Positions 1 through 9,377 of a stretch of DNA of 64,000 nucleotides are shown here, piece by piece (the first letter of the stretch is position 1; each line of letters begins with the position of its first letter). A program made the position numbers and the translations under genes. This stretch comes from Bacillus aquiflavi (GTDB taxonomy: Bacteria; Bacillota; Bacilli; Bacillales; Cytobacillaceae). The DNA lies in the NCBI RefSeq assembly GCF_019915265.1, contig NZ_CP082780.1:3162001-3226000 (forward strand), given 5' to 3'. The notes under the pieces were generated by a model. The model worked only from the letters and a program-made list of their open reading frames with translations. It did no database searches and was not told where the DNA came from.

Positions 1-458
1 TTTTCTACACAGCGTTTGATTGCGTTTTCAAACATTCCGACCATTTCAAGTTCTTTTCTTAATACGTAAGGAAGAGCGTCCTTTGTAAGCGACTTTACTT
101 CTTGATACATAACGAGAACTTCATCTTGCATGTCATCCATTACTCTAAAATAATTAGCTACTCCAAGCTCCAGGCTCTCGATTGTCCCTTTATTCGTATC
201 TAACGCCTTTTTAAGACGCTCCTGTACTTCATCATAGATACTGTCACAAACAAGATATAAAACATCCTCCTTAGTACGAATATATTCATATAATGTTCCG
301 ATACTAAAACCTGATGCTCTAGCAATCTCCCTCGTTGTAGTCCTATGAAAACCTTTCTCTTTAAAAAGAGAAACGGCTCCTTTAATCATTTCATTTCGTC
401 GTTTTTTTACAAGACGTTCGTCTTTTACAGAAGCATGCACCTCTCGTTTTTTCACCAT
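1..458 (-). CDS. TetR/AcrR family transcriptional regulator (3' end beyond the window)
   Basis: Translating the minus strand from the ATG at 458 gives an open frame of 152 codons that runs off the left edge, so the C-terminus is missing. The N-terminus is basic, followed at about residues 22-65 by a typical TetR helix-turn-helix (FKEKGFHRTTTREIARASG, then SIGTLYEYIRTKEDVL). The rest is a helical ligand-binding region. It is the last gene of a same-strand group with acyl-CoA dehydrogenases, hydroxyacyl-CoA dehydrogenase and thiolase, so it probably represses fatty-acid oxidation in response to acyl-CoA. That role is inference. Its sequence is not close to the B. subtilis FadR I remember, so no symbol is given. 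Confidence 0.85.
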   Translation of the reverse strand, partial: MVKKREVHASVKDERLVKKRRNEMIKGAVSLFKEKGFHRTTTREIARASGFSIGTLYEYIRTKEDVLYLVCDSIYDEVQERLKKALDTNKGTIESLELGVANYFRVMDDMQDEVLVMYQEVKSLTKDALPYVLRKELEMVGMFENAIKRCVE

Positions 459-495
459 TTCATCTAACCGCCTTTTATTTCTCCATATAGTAGAA

Positions 496-515
496 GGCGG
501 AAGAGCTCCTCCGCC
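496..515. repeat. Near-perfect 20-bp inverted repeat between acyl-CoA dehydrogenase and tetR
   Basis: GGCGGAAGAGCTCCTCCGCC can fold into a 10-bp hairpin with one wobble pair. It lies about 40 nt after the stop of the acyl-CoA dehydrogenase and about 40 nt before the tetR start, both on the minus strand. No T-tract follows on either strand, so it is not a convincing terminator. It could be a processing or mRNA-stabilising hairpin, or a regulator site. Confidence 0.4.
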
Positions 516-558
516 AATACCTTTTCTATTTCATTATGAAATACTTTTATAGATTCAA

Positions 559-1698
559 CTATTTTGTCAACATACGTGAGATAACGAGACGTTGAATTTC
601 TTGAGTTCCTTCATATATTTGTGTTATTTTTGCATCCCTCATAAAACGCTCTACCGGATAATCCTTCGTATAACCATAACCGCCAAATATTTGAACTGCC
701 TCAGTTGTTACCTTCATTGCAGTATCTCCTGCAAACAGCTTTGACATTGCAGATTCTTTTCCGTACGGAAGCCCCTTTGATTCAAGCCATGCTGCTTGAT
801 ACGTTAATAATCTTGCTGCTTCTATTTGAGTTGCCATGTCAGCAAGCTTAAAGCTGATTCCTTGTTGAGCAGCAATTGGTTTACCGAATTGTTGGCGTTC
901 CTTTGCATATTCTACTGCAGCATCTAACGCTCCTTGAGCAATACCAACAGCTTGAGCAGCAATTCCATTTCGCCCGCCATCAAGTGTCATCATCGCAACT
1001 TTAAATCCATCTCCTTCAGCTCCAAGTAAGTTTTCTTTCGGAACTTTACAATCTTCAAAGATAATTTCTGTAGTTGGAGATGAACGTATTCCTAGTTTCT
1101 TTTCTTTTTTCCCGACTGAAAAACCAGGGAAGTCTTTTTCAACAATAAACGCACTCGTTCCTCTTTGCTTTTTCTCAGGGTCAGTTAAAGCAAACACGAC
1201 ATAAATATCAGCGATTCCTCCATTAGTAATAAAAATCTTTGAACCATTTAGAACGTAATGATCGCCTTCCAAGCGAGCTGTCGTTTTCATTCCTCCTGCA
1301 TCAGATCCACTAGCTGGTTCTGTTAAACCATATGCTCCAATCTTTTCTCCCTGTGCCATCGGTTTTAAATATTTTTGTTTTTGTTCTTCATTTCCAAACT
1401 TAAAGATTGGCCAGCCAGCTAGAGATGTATGGGCTGAAAGTGTTACTCCAGTCGATGCACAAACTCTTGAAAGTTCTTCTACTGCGATACAATATGCTAA
1501 ATAATCACTGCCGATCCCACCGTACTCTTCAGGCCATGGAATTCCCGTTAAACCAAGTGCAGCCATTTGATCAAAAATTGACTGATCAAAGCGCTCTTCT
1601 TCATCTCTTTCAGCAGCCGTTGGCGCAACTTCATTCTTTGCAAAATCCCTTACCATTTTACGAATCATTTCGTGCTCTTCTGTTAATTTAAAATTCAT
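559..1698 (-). CDS. Acyl-CoA dehydrogenase (first of two)
   Basis: This 379-aa flavoprotein oxidises acyl-CoA to 2-enoyl-CoA and passes electrons to ETF. Family marks are the FAD/substrate segment [14 protein letters not shown], the FITNGG loop, the [13 protein letters not shown] segment and, near the C-terminus, [11 protein letters not shown], which carries the catalytic glutamate. A longer frame reaches 1740, but the ATG at 1698 is chosen because GGCGGGGAT lies just upstream and [20 protein letters not shown] matches the usual N-terminus. It is about 54% identical by eye to the neighbouring gene at 1883-3019, suggesting tandem duplication with different chain-length preference. It resembles MmgC/AcdA-type short-chain enzymes, but the exact substrate cannot be read from sequence. 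Confidence 0.93.
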   Translation of the reverse strand: MNFKLTEEHEMIRKMVRDFAKNEVAPTAAERDEEERFDQSIFDQMAALGLTGIPWPEEYGGIGSDYLAYCIAVEELSRVCASTGVTLSAHTSLAGWPIFKFGNEEQKQKYLKPMAQGEKIGAYGLTEPASGSDAGGMKTTARLEGDHYVLNGSKIFITNGGIADIYVVFALTDPEKKQRGTSAFIVEKDFPGFSVGKKEKKLGIRSSPTTEIIFEDCKVPKENLLGAEGDGFKVAMMTLDGGRNGIAAQAVGIAQGALDAAVEYAKERQQFGKPIAAQQGISFKLADMATQIEAARLLTYQAAWLESKGLPYGKESAMSKLFAGDTAMKVTTEAVQIFGGYGYTKDYPVERFMRDAKITQIYEGTQEIQRLVISRMLTK

Positions 1699-1882
1699 TA
1701 TAATCCCCGCCTTTTTATTTGTTAACACCTTTGTCGCCATTGGGCATTTGATGTTTTTTTACTATTAAAATAGCCTTTTTACAACCCCCAAAATTAAGAA
1801 ACAATTATAAAACTGTTTTTAAGCTGATGAACAAGAAGTTCTATCTCTTTCGCAAATGCTGAAATACAAGTAAACTTAATAT

Positions 1883-3019
1883 TTATTGTAGCAGCTGCTT
1901 ACTAATAACTAACCGCTGAATTTCACTTGTTCCCTCGTATATTTCTGTCACTTTCGCATCACGGAAAAAACGTTCGACAGGATAATCTTTCGTATAACCG
2001 TATCCCCCAAAAATTTGGATTGCCTCAGTTGTTACCTCTACAGCTGTTTTTGAGGCAAAGAGCTTTGCCATTGAAGCTTCTTTACTGCATTTTAAGCCTT
2101 TTGACCGTAAGTCCGCCGCACGAAAGACTAATAGTTTAGCTGCTTCGATACTTGTTGCCATATTTGCTAGCTTAAACGCAATTCCTTGTTGAGAAGCGAT
2201 TGGACGTCCAAATTGATGGCGCTCTTTTGCATAGTTTACTGTTTCGGCAAAAGCAGCTTCGGCAATACCTAATGATTGTGCAGCAATTCCAATCCTGCCA
2301 ACATCTAAATTCGCCATGGCATTTTTAAAGCCCTGTCCTTCCTCTCCTAGCAAATTTTCTTTCGGTATCCGCATATCTTCAAATGTAAGCTGAACAGTTC
2401 TCGAACCATGAAGACCCATTTTATATTCATCTTTTCCAAAAATAAGCCCTGGTGTTCCCTTCTCAACAATAAATGCAGATATCCCTTTACTTCCAGCCGC
2501 AGGATTTGTTTGTGCATATACAATATAAATATCTGCTTCTCCACCATTTGTAATAAATATTTTTGACCCATTTAAGATGTAATGGTCCCCATCTTTAACA
2601 GCACGAGATTTTAAACTTGAAGCGTCTGAACCAGCGCTGGGCTCTGTTAAACAAAAAGCACCTAAATATTCACCAGAGGCCAGCTTTGGAACATATTTTT
2701 TCTTTTGTTCTTCTGTTCCGTAATATAGAATAGGATTTGTCCCCACCGATGTATGCACCGAGAGGATTACCCCAACAGTTGCACTTACTTTAGAAAGTTC
2801 GTTAATTGCAATAATGTACGAGGTAAAATCCATTTCGGAACCACCGTATTTCTCTGGTATAGGGATACCCATTAATCCGAGATCACCCATTTTGTGTAGA
2901 ATATCCCTAGGAAATTCTCCTTGTTCCATTCTTTCAACAAACGGAGCAATTTCACCTTGGGCAAAATCCCGAACCATTTTTCGCATCATTTCTTGCTCTT
3001 CTGTAAACTTAAGGTTCAT
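1883..3019 (-). CDS. Acyl-CoA dehydrogenase (second of two)
   Basis: A full-length 378-aa acyl-CoA dehydrogenase. It has the [17 protein letters not shown] motif, the [11 protein letters not shown] loop, [21 protein letters not shown], and the C-terminal [14 protein letters not shown] with the catalytic Glu. The start [20 protein letters not shown] follows GGAGGGATAAAA. It lies 46 bp after the hydroxybutyryl-CoA dehydrogenase and about 180 bp before the other acyl-CoA dehydrogenase, on the same strand and probably in the same transcript. Short- or branched-chain substrates (butyryl- or isobutyryl-CoA type) are likely from similarity to MmgC/Bcd, but this is inference. Confidence 0.93.
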   Translation of the reverse strand: MNLKFTEEQEMMRKMVRDFAQGEIAPFVERMEQGEFPRDILHKMGDLGLMGIPIPEKYGGSEMDFTSYIIAINELSKVSATVGVILSVHTSVGTNPILYYGTEEQKKKYVPKLASGEYLGAFCLTEPSAGSDASSLKSRAVKDGDHYILNGSKIFITNGGEADIYIVYAQTNPAAGSKGISAFIVEKGTPGLIFGKDEYKMGLHGSRTVQLTFEDMRIPKENLLGEEGQGFKNAMANLDVGRIGIAAQSLGIAEAAFAETVNYAKERHQFGRPIASQQGIAFKLANMATSIEAAKLLVFRAADLRSKGLKCSKEASMAKLFASKTAVEVTTEAIQIFGGYGYTKDYPVERFFRDAKVTEIYEGTSEIQRLVISKQLLQ

Positions 3020-3065
3020 TTTTATCCCTCCGAGGCACTAATCATAAAAGAGGTTTTATAAATTT

Positions 3066-3914
3066 CTAGTTATATTCGTAAAAGCCCCGTCCCGCCTTAC
3101 GTCCTAGCCAACCTGCTTTAACATATTTACGTAGCAGTGGACATGGGCGATATTTATCATCCCCAAATCCTTCATGAAGAGTTTCCATAATATAAAAACA
3201 AGTGTCTAGACCGATGAAGTCTGCTAAAGTTAACGGACCCATTGGGTGATTCATTCCGAGCTTCATCACTTCATCAATAGCTTCCTTTGACGCCACACCT
3301 TCATATAAAGTATAAATTGCTTCATTAATCATCGGCATAAGTACTCGATTGGACACAAAGCCAGGAAAATCATTTACTTCAACAGGAATTTTATTTAACG
3401 TCTTTGTCATTTCTTCTATTTTTTTATACACTTCATCAGCTGTTGCAAGTCCACGAATAATTTCAACAAGCTTCATGACCGGAACTGGGTTCATAAAATG
3501 CATACCAATTACTTGATCTGGCCGGTTAGTTGCCGCAGCAATTTCTGTAATTGGAAGTGAAGACGTGTTGCTAGCTAATATTGTATGTTGCGGAGCTATT
3601 TTATCCAGCTCTGCAAAAATGTTTGTTTTTACTTTCATATTTTCCACTGCTGCTTCTATGACAATATCAACATTGCTAGCATCGTTTAAAGTTGTTGAAG
3701 CTGTAATATTACTTAAAACTTGATCTTTTTGCTCTTCATTCATTCGACCCTTCTCGACTTGCCGGGATAAATTTTTATTTATTATGCCAAGACCCCGCTC
3801 AATAAAGTCTTCTTTTAAGTCATTTAGTAATACATGATAACCCGCTTGGGCACAAACTTGAGCTATTCCGGAGCCCATTTGACCTGCTCCAATAACCATC
3901 ACTTTTTCCATCAT
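3066..3914 (-). CDS. mmgB: 3-hydroxybutyryl-CoA dehydrogenase (MmgB/Hbd type)
   Basis: A 282-aa NAD(P)-dependent dehydrogenase interconverting 3-hydroxyacyl-CoA and 3-oxoacyl-CoA. The N-terminal Rossmann motif is [18 protein letters not shown]. The catalytic region [17 protein letters not shown] contains the active-site histidine, followed by [19 protein letters not shown] and [19 protein letters not shown]. The frame is open to 3941, but GGAGGAAAG lies 6 nt from the ATG at 3914, so that start is preferred; the adjacent ATG at 3911 is also possible. It lies 42 bp after the thiolase gene. Thiolase, this enzyme and acyl-CoA dehydrogenase recall the B. subtilis mmgABC order. Confidence 0.92.
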   Translation of the reverse strand: MMEKVMVIGAGQMGSGIAQVCAQAGYHVLLNDLKEDFIERGLGIINKNLSRQVEKGRMNEEQKDQVLSNITASTTLNDASNVDIVIEAAVENMKVKTNIFAELDKIAPQHTILASNTSSLPITEIAAATNRPDQVIGMHFMNPVPVMKLVEIIRGLATADEVYKKIEEMTKTLNKIPVEVNDFPGFVSNRVLMPMINEAIYTLYEGVASKEAIDEVMKLGMNHPMGPLTLADFIGLDTCFYIMETLHEGFGDDKYRPCPLLRKYVKAGWLGRKAGRGFYEYN

Positions 3915-3956
3915 TACTTTCCTCCGTTTCCGCTCTCTCATTTAAAAACATGACTT

Positions 3957-5159
3957 TTAACATTCAATTTGTTTTGGAACTTCGATCATTATTGCATCAC
4001 CTTGACCGCCGCCGCTACATATTGATGCAATTCCAATTCCACCGCCACGTCGTTTTAATTCGTATATAAGCGTTAGAATAATCCTAGCTCCACTTGCACC
4101 AATTGGATGACCAAGGGCAACGGCACCACCATTAACATTTACTTTGTTAAGATTTAAATTGGCTATTCTGCTACTTGCAAGGGCAACAGTGGCAAAAGCC
4201 TCATTAATTTCAAACAAGTCAATATCCTCTACATTTTTCCCTGTTTTTTCAAGCAATTTGTTTATGACTAAACCAGGTGTTTTTGGGAAATCACTAGCTT
4301 CGACGGCAATCTCCGCATGACCTAAAATAGTAGCCTCTATCTTTCTTCCTTCACGCTTTGCTCTCTCTTCACTCATTAACGTAAGTGCAGCTGCTCCATC
4401 ATTGATGCCTGGTGCATTCCCAGCCGTGATAGTCCCATCTGTGCCAAAAACAGAAGGTAGCTTTTTAAGCTTCTCAATAGACGTATTTTTTCGCGGTCCT
4501 TCGTCATTAGCAACAATAATGGGATCACCTTTTCTTTGCGGTACTTCCACATGAACAATCTCTTCTGCTAGTTTGCCAGATTCAATTGCTTTAAGTGCCC
4601 TTTCATGACTTTGAAATGCCCATTGATCTTGTTCTTCGCGACTAATACCCATTTCTTTAGCTACTTTATTTCCATACGTCCCCATATGAACACCTGTAAA
4701 ACTACAACTTAAACCATCATGAATCATTAAATCTTTTACAGATGCATCGCCCATTCGCAGTCCCCAGCGGGCTTTAGGTATATAGTAAGGAGACTGACTC
4801 ATTGATTCCATTCCACCTGCCACGATCACTTCTTCGTCTCCTAAACGAATAATTTGATCTGCCAAGGTTACACTTCGCATTCCAGATGCACATACTTTAT
4901 TTACCGTTTCTGTTTTCACTTCCCAAGGCAAGCCAGCATATCTTGCAGCCTGACGTGAAGGAATTTGACCTTGCCCTCCTTGTAAAACTGTACCTAAAAT
5001 AACTTCTCCAACATTATCCCCTGAAAGGTTCGCTCTTTTTAATGCCTCTTTAACTGCAATCCCGCCTAGTTGGGATGCTGTTAAACTGCTTAATCCGCCT
5101 CCAAATTTACCAAAAGGTGTTCTAGCGCCACTTAAAATGACCGTTTTTGTTTTTGTCAT
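3957..5159 (-). CDS. mmgA: Acetyl-CoA C-acyltransferase (thiolase, MmgA type)
   Basis: A 400-aa thiolase catalysing thiolytic cleavage of 3-ketoacyl-CoA, or the reverse condensation of two acetyl-CoA. The nucleophilic cysteine is in VNKVCASGMRSV (about residue 90). GGMESMSQSPYYIP, NVNGGAVALGHPIGASGARI and CSGGGQGDAIMIE give the remaining active-site His and Cys. The start ATG at 5159 follows AAAGGGAGAG. It is first in a minus-strand run with the hydroxyacyl-CoA and acyl-CoA dehydrogenases. Upstream lie a putative TetR-type operator filling the promoter spacer (5240-5257) and a cre-like site (5336-5349), consistent with induction by fatty acids and carbon catabolite repression. Confidence 0.93.
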   Translation of the reverse strand: MTKTKTVILSGARTPFGKFGGGLSSLTASQLGGIAVKEALKRANLSGDNVGEVILGTVLQGGQGQIPSRQAARYAGLPWEVKTETVNKVCASGMRSVTLADQIIRLGDEEVIVAGGMESMSQSPYYIPKARWGLRMGDASVKDLMIHDGLSCSFTGVHMGTYGNKVAKEMGISREEQDQWAFQSHERALKAIESGKLAEEIVHVEVPQRKGDPIIVANDEGPRKNTSIEKLKKLPSVFGTDGTITAGNAPGINDGAAALTLMSEERAKREGRKIEATILGHAEIAVEASDFPKTPGLVINKLLEKTGKNVEDIDLFEINEAFATVALASSRIANLNLNKVNVNGGAVALGHPIGASGARIILTLIYELKRRGGGIGIASICSGGGQGDAIMIEVPKQIEC

Positions 5160-5233
5160 TCACACTCTCCCTTTCCAGTCATAACAGTTGTTTCGCGTTA
5201 TCATATCCAAAATTTCTAGCAGTTTTTTTATTA

Positions 5234-5263
5234 AGTCTACGACTGAACGCTCGCTCAAAACAA
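5234..5263 (-). promoter_or_regulatory. Putative promoter of the thiolase operon with FadR/TetR-like operator in the spacer
   Basis: On the minus strand, TTGTTT (5263-5258) and TAGACT (5239-5234) are separated by an 18-nt spacer. The spacer is the partly palindromic TGAGCGAGCGTTCAGTCG. It keeps the TGAnnGA...TTCAnTC pattern of the much better FadR box upstream of fadF, with about 11 of 18 positions fitting the B. subtilis FadR consensus. It may be read by the TetR protein at 1-458 or by another FadR-like repressor. The -35 and -10 elements are weak on their own. Confidence 0.4.
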
Positions 5264-5271
5264 GGCGAAAG

Positions 5272-5293
5272 AAAAAGGGCGTACACCCTTTTT
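5272..5293 (-). terminator. Possible intrinsic terminator between fadF and the thiolase operon
   Basis: AAAAAGGG and CCCTTTTT flank a 6-nt loop, giving an 8-bp stem. On the minus strand it is followed by CTTT. It lies about 290 nt after the fadF stop and just upstream of the putative thiolase promoter, so it could end fadF transcription. The GC core is only three pairs, so a regulatory palindrome is the alternative. Confidence 0.4.
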
Positions 5294-5335
5294 AAATATA
5301 GTAAAAAGCAGTTTCCCACTAGAAAAAACACACCC

Positions 5336-5349
5336 TGTAAACGCTTTAT
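5336..5349. promoter_or_regulatory. Catabolite-responsive element (cre) candidate upstream of the thiolase operon
   Basis: TGTAAACGCTTTAT matches 13 of 14 positions of the CcpA consensus TGWAARCGYTWNCW. It lies about 75 bp upstream of the putative -35 of the thiolase operon. As I recall, the B. subtilis mmg operon also has a cre, so CcpA repression during growth on preferred sugars is plausible. Confidence 0.5.
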
Positions 5350-5579
5350 TTAACTGTATAAACTTATTGTACTTTAAAAATAGTAGAAATTGAATCATTT
5401 TACTTAAAATTCAGCAAATTTTTTAAAATTTCCAATCAATTAAGATCATTCTCCAAACTTTTGACAAGTACTTTCAAACTTCTTGGACAATTTGTAATTT
5501 GGATTTAGTAAAGGGGAGCTAGCCTCTCAAAGACCATAAATGTGCTTATCGAGGCTATTTAGTGATAGAAATGATTTGA

Positions 5580-7673
5580 TTATCCCCCGCAAACAGCTTT
5601 TTCAAGAATTTCAGCTACATCATAAGTGTGAACTGTCTCTTCAACTTCTTTAGCTTTCGTTCCATCAGACAACATTGTTAAACAATATGGACAGCCTGAA
5701 CTAATGATTGAAGGGTTAACGGCAAGTGCCTGCTCTGTACGAGAAACGTTAATTCGATGGCCTGTTTCCTCTTCCATCCACATTAAACCTCCTCCAGCAC
5801 CACAACACATACCTGTATCACGATTTCTCTCCATTTCTATTAGCTTTACTCCTGAAATTGATTTTAAAATTTCACGTGGAGGGTCATATACTTCATTGTA
5901 ACGTCCTAAATAACAAGAATCGTGAAATGTAATTGTTTCGTTGACCTCAAATTGAGGAACTAATCTTCCCTCTTTTACCAGTTCGGCAAGTAATTCTGTA
6001 TGATGATATACTTCCGCTTCTAATCCGAAATCAGGGTATTCATTTTTAAAAATGTTATATGCATGCGGGTCGATCGTCACAATCTTTTTAACACCATTCT
6101 TTTCGAATTCTTCAATATTTTTCGTAGCCAACTCTTGGAATAAAAATTCGTTCCCTAAACGACGAGGTGTATCACCTGAATTTTTCTCTTTATTACCTAG
6201 AATCGCGAATTTCACACCTGCTTCATTTAGTAATTTAACAAATGATAGAGCGATCTTTTGGCTGCGGTTGTCATAAGACCCCATAGCACCTACCCAGAAA
6301 AGATACTCAAACTCTTCGCCTTTCTTTTTTAATTCCTTTACTGTTGGAACAACGATATCTTCACGAGCCTCACGCCAATCTTCACGCTCTTTTCGATTTA
6401 AGCCCCATGGATTTCCTTGACGCTCAATATTTTGCATCGCCCGCTGAGCATCAGCATCCATCTTCCCTTCCGTTAAGACTAAGTAACGGCGAAGGTCAAT
6501 AATCTTCTCAACATGCTCATTCATTACTGGGCATTGATCTTCACAGTTACGACAAGTCGTACATGCCCAAATCTCTTCTTCTGTAATAACGTCTCCAATT
6601 AAGCTTGGGTTATAATTTAACGTTGCAGCTGCTTCCTCTGCACCTTTTCCAGCGGCGGCAAGTGCTAATTGATTTCCTTGTGTATTAGCAAAAGCAAACG
6701 TTGGTACCCAAGGCTGCTTTGAAGTTACCGCTGCACCATGATTTGTTAAATGATCACGCAGTTTTAACATTAAGTCCATTGGAGAAAGCATCTTTCCTGT
6801 TCCAGTAGCTGGACACATATTCGTACAACGTCCACATTCTACACAAGCATATAAATCAATCAACTGTAATTGCGTAAAGTCTTCAATTTTCCCTACTCCA
6901 AATGTCTCCTGTGTTTCATCTTCAAAATCAATCTTTGTGAGTTTCCCTGGTTTTTCAAGACGATTAAAATACACATTTGCTGGTCCTGCAATTAAGTGCG
7001 CATGCTTTGATTGAGGAATGTACACTAAAAATGCTAAAAGAAACAGTAAGTGAATCCACCATGCAACATAATAAACAACGATTGCCCCTGTTTCACTTAT
7101 CCATGAAAACGCAAGAGCGATTAAAGAAGCAACAGGAGTTGTCCACGAAAGGTCCTGTTCGTGCCATATAATATTCATTCCGTTTCCTAACAGAACAGAA
7201 AGCATTAAGCCGCCAATAAAAATAAGAACTAGTCCCGATTTAAAGCCACGCTTTAAACGAACAAGCTTTTCAATATAACGACGATAAAATGCCCAAAAAA
7301 CAGCAATTAATATCATTAAAGTAACAAGTTCTTGAAAAAATGTAAATCCAGGATATAACGGTCCTAAAGGTAAATGAGAACCTGGTTTAATCCCAGCCCA
7401 AATAAAATCAATTGCCCCAAATTGGACTAGAATAAAACCGTAAAAGAGCATAACGTGTATCACCCCGCTCTTTTTATCCTTTAACAACTTTTTCTGCCCG
7501 AAAACCATTACCCATATTTTGTTAAGTCTTTCTTTTACTGCTTTATCAAACTCAACCTTTTTTCCGAGCTTAATAAATTGTATCCTTGTTTTTACTAAAT
7601 AGACGAACAAACTAACTGCGTAAATAGTTACAAGTAAAAACGCAATCAAGTTTATCCATAACAAACCGTTCAT
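5580..7673 (-). CDS. fadF: Membrane Fe-S oxidoreductase of fatty-acid oxidation (FadF/YwjF, heterodisulfide reductase-like)
   Basis: A 697-aa fusion. Residues 1-230 hold several transmembrane helices (NarI/HdrE-like). Two [4Fe-4S] motifs follow, CVECGRCTNMCPATG (about 275) and CTTCRNCEDQCPVMNEH (about 370). The C-terminal half has two CCG-type domains, with the visible motifs SCYLGRYNEVYDPP and CCGAGGG. The family is thought to take electrons from acyl-CoA dehydrogenase/ETF and reduce menaquinone. In B. subtilis fadF sits beside acdA and clsB; here it sits beside clsB and the beta-oxidation genes. The ATG at 7673 follows a GGGGGCAAC stretch, and the promoter region carries a strong FadR box. 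No frame damage is seen. Confidence 0.9.
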   Translation of the reverse strand: MNGLLWINLIAFLLVTIYAVSLFVYLVKTRIQFIKLGKKVEFDKAVKERLNKIWVMVFGQKKLLKDKKSGVIHVMLFYGFILVQFGAIDFIWAGIKPGSHLPLGPLYPGFTFFQELVTLMILIAVFWAFYRRYIEKLVRLKRGFKSGLVLIFIGGLMLSVLLGNGMNIIWHEQDLSWTTPVASLIALAFSWISETGAIVVYYVAWWIHLLFLLAFLVYIPQSKHAHLIAGPANVYFNRLEKPGKLTKIDFEDETQETFGVGKIEDFTQLQLIDLYACVECGRCTNMCPATGTGKMLSPMDLMLKLRDHLTNHGAAVTSKQPWVPTFAFANTQGNQLALAAAGKGAEEAAATLNYNPSLIGDVITEEEIWACTTCRNCEDQCPVMNEHVEKIIDLRRYLVLTEGKMDADAQRAMQNIERQGNPWGLNRKEREDWREAREDIVVPTVKELKKKGEEFEYLFWVGAMGSYDNRSQKIALSFVKLLNEAGVKFAILGNKEKNSGDTPRRLGNEFLFQELATKNIEEFEKNGVKKIVTIDPHAYNIFKNEYPDFGLEAEVYHHTELLAELVKEGRLVPQFEVNETITFHDSCYLGRYNEVYDPPREILKSISGVKLIEMERNRDTGMCCGAGGGLMWMEEETGHRINVSRTEQALAVNPSIISSGCPYCLTMLSDGTKAKEVEETVHTYDVAEILEKAVCGG

Positions 7674-7753
7674 ATCTGTTGCCCCCTTCTAAAAAATTGT
7701 AGCCGTTTTCCTTTTAAAACAAAAAAATATTCTGAATTTTAATTCTTAATTCT

Positions 7754-7781
7754 ATTATATTATGAATGAGCATTCAGTCAA
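7754..7781 (-). promoter_or_regulatory. fadF promoter with overlapping FadR box
   Basis: On the minus strand, TTGACT (7781-7776) and TATAAT (7759-7754) are separated by 16 nt. The segment 7780-7763 reads TGACTGAATGCTCATTCA. It agrees at 16 of 18 positions with the B. subtilis FadR consensus TGAATGAMTANTCATTCA as I remember it, counting the N. It overlaps the -35 and fills most of the spacer, so a bound repressor would block RNA polymerase, and long-chain acyl-CoA would be expected to release it. Confidence 0.75.
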
Positions 7782-7929
7782 CATCTTTTATTAAATAATT
7801 TTTATTCCTAATTTTTTAATGATTTTATTTCAAATAGATAGGAGAAACTTTATAAGGTAATACTTTTTAGTGCTCCAAACTGTTACAAATGTTTGCATTC
7901 TTTTAAAGCTACCAATGACAGTCCGGATT

Positions 7930-7943
7930 GGCAAGCGCTTTCA
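7930..7943. promoter_or_regulatory. cre-like site between fadF and clsB
   Basis: GGCAAGCGCTTTCA matches 12 of 14 positions of the CcpA consensus, with a perfect right half. It lies about 150 bp upstream of the fadF promoter and about 180 bp upstream of clsB. Which gene it would serve, if any, is unclear. The rest of the 450-bp gap 7674-8124 is AT-rich and holds only the fadF promoter and the clsB leader. Confidence 0.35.
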
Positions 7944-8124
7944 ATCGCTCATATAGATTGCTTCAAACTTACTTCTTACAAGAATTTAAGAGAACTGCTA
8001 GCTAATTAATATCATAATACAGCATAATTTCAAATTTGATAACAAAAAAATAATTATTTCCAAAATAATACAAATTATTATCGAAAACTTGAAAGATTTG
8101 GTTCATTTGGAGGGGAAGGCACCG

Positions 8125-9327
8125 ATGAAAATTCTTTTTACAATGATAATCATCTTAACTATTTTCACTCTTTGGCTGTCGATCGATTATTATTTAGGAA
8201 GAAAAAAACATCTTGCAAGTGGGTTGAAAAAAGAGTTTCCGATACGCCAAAGTGATATTTATCTTTATACTGATGGAATAGAACTATTTAAAGATCTCTT
8301 TCATGAACTTAAAAATGCTAAAAATCATATTCATATTTTATTTTATATTGTAAAAAACGACCATATCAGTAATGAATTTCTCAATATATTAAAGACAAAG
8401 GCGTTAGCCGGTATCGAAGTCCGCCTACTTTTAGATTGGTTAGGAAGTATAAAAGTTTCCCGAGAAAAAATATATGAATTAAGAAATGCAGGAGTTCGTT
8501 TTTCTTTTTGTCATGTTCCAAAAGCACCATTTTTCTTTTATACAATGCATCAAAGAAACCATCGAAAAATCACAGTTATTGATGGGAAAGTAGGATATAT
8601 TGGCGGCTATAATATTGGAAAGGAGTACATAAACGAAGATCCGAAGTTAAATCCATGGCGAGACTATCATTTAAAAATATATGGTGAAGGTGTCCATGAT
8701 TTACAAAAACAATTTATGAATGACTGGATTAGAGCAACAAAGAGTAAGATAAGCGATACAAAAAGCTATTTCCCATATTTAAATATAGGAGAAACAAAAC
8801 ATCAATTTATCTCTTCAGAAGGAATTTTTTTAGAGCATACTTATTCAGAGCTAATAAAGAAAGCTAAAAAGTCTATTTTTATCGGATCACCGTATTTTAT
8901 TCCAAGTAAACGTATTTTAGCTCATTTGATAAATGCTTTAAATAATGGGATAAATGTAACCATTCTTGTTCCTTATCAATCAGATCATATTATTGTAAAA
9001 GATGCGTCTCTTTCTTATTTCCGTGAATTATTAAAAAATGGGGCGAAAATCTTTCAATACTCACATGGATTTTATCATGCAAAAGTAATGTTAATTGATA
9101 GCCAAGTTTGTAATATCGGAACTGCAAATTTTGATAAACGCAGTTTTTATTTAAATGATGAGATCAATTGTTATATTTTTAGTCAAGATTTTATCAAAAA
9201 AGTAGAAGAAGTAATCCAAAAAGATATTAGAGAATCAAAAGCATTGACAATAGAGGAATTAAAGCAAACGAATGTTTTTCAAACATTTAAAGAAGCTTTT
9301 GCTTCGGCTATCTCTCATTTCCTATAG
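8125..9327 (+). CDS. clsB: Cardiolipin synthase (phospholipase D family, ClsB/YwjE-like)
   Basis: A 400-aa membrane enzyme making cardiolipin from phosphatidylglycerol. An N-terminal transmembrane helix (MKILFTMIIILTIFTLWLSI) is followed by two PLD domains with HKD motifs: HRKITVIDG (about residue 151) and HAKVMLIDS (about residue 316). The frame is open from 8089, but GGAGGGGAAGG sits 11 nt from the ATG at 8125 and the hydrophobic anchor starts there. It is shorter than the two-helix ClsA type and matches YwjE in length and in its position next to fadF. A terminator follows directly. Confidence 0.88.
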   Translation: MKILFTMIIILTIFTLWLSIDYYLGRKKHLASGLKKEFPIRQSDIYLYTDGIELFKDLFHELKNAKNHIHILFYIVKNDHISNEFLNILKTKALAGIEVRLLLDWLGSIKVSREKIYELRNAGVRFSFCHVPKAPFFFYTMHQRNHRKITVIDGKVGYIGGYNIGKEYINEDPKLNPWRDYHLKIYGEGVHDLQKQFMNDWIRATKSKISDTKSYFPYLNIGETKHQFISSEGIFLEHTYSELIKKAKKSIFIGSPYFIPSKRILAHLINALNNGINVTILVPYQSDHIIVKDASLSYFRELLKNGAKIFQYSHGFYHAKVMLIDSQVCNIGTANFDKRSFYLNDEINCYIFSQDFIKKVEEVIQKDIRESKALTIEELKQTNVFQTFKEAFASAISHFL

Positions 9328-9346
9328 TTCTCCGATAAATGAGAGT

Positions 9347-9377
9347 CCTCCTCTTCCTATATGAGGAGGTTTTATTT
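9347..9377 (+). terminator. Intrinsic terminator after clsB
   Basis: CCTCCTC (9347-9353) and GAGGAGG (9363-9369) form a 7-bp stem followed by TTTTATTT. It lies 20 nt after the clsB stop, and its T-tract overlaps the 3' end of the convergent small gene at 9372-9551. Confidence 0.8.

Noticed and set aside
1407-1691. 94-codon open frame on the plus strand inside the first acyl-CoA dehydrogenase
   Set aside because: It lies antisense to a strongly supported gene, has no ribosome site and no family resemblance.
5520-5557. TAGCCTC/GAGGCTA inverted repeat after fadF
   Set aside because: The 24-nt loop and lack of a T-tract on the minus strand make it a poor terminator; kept only as a note.
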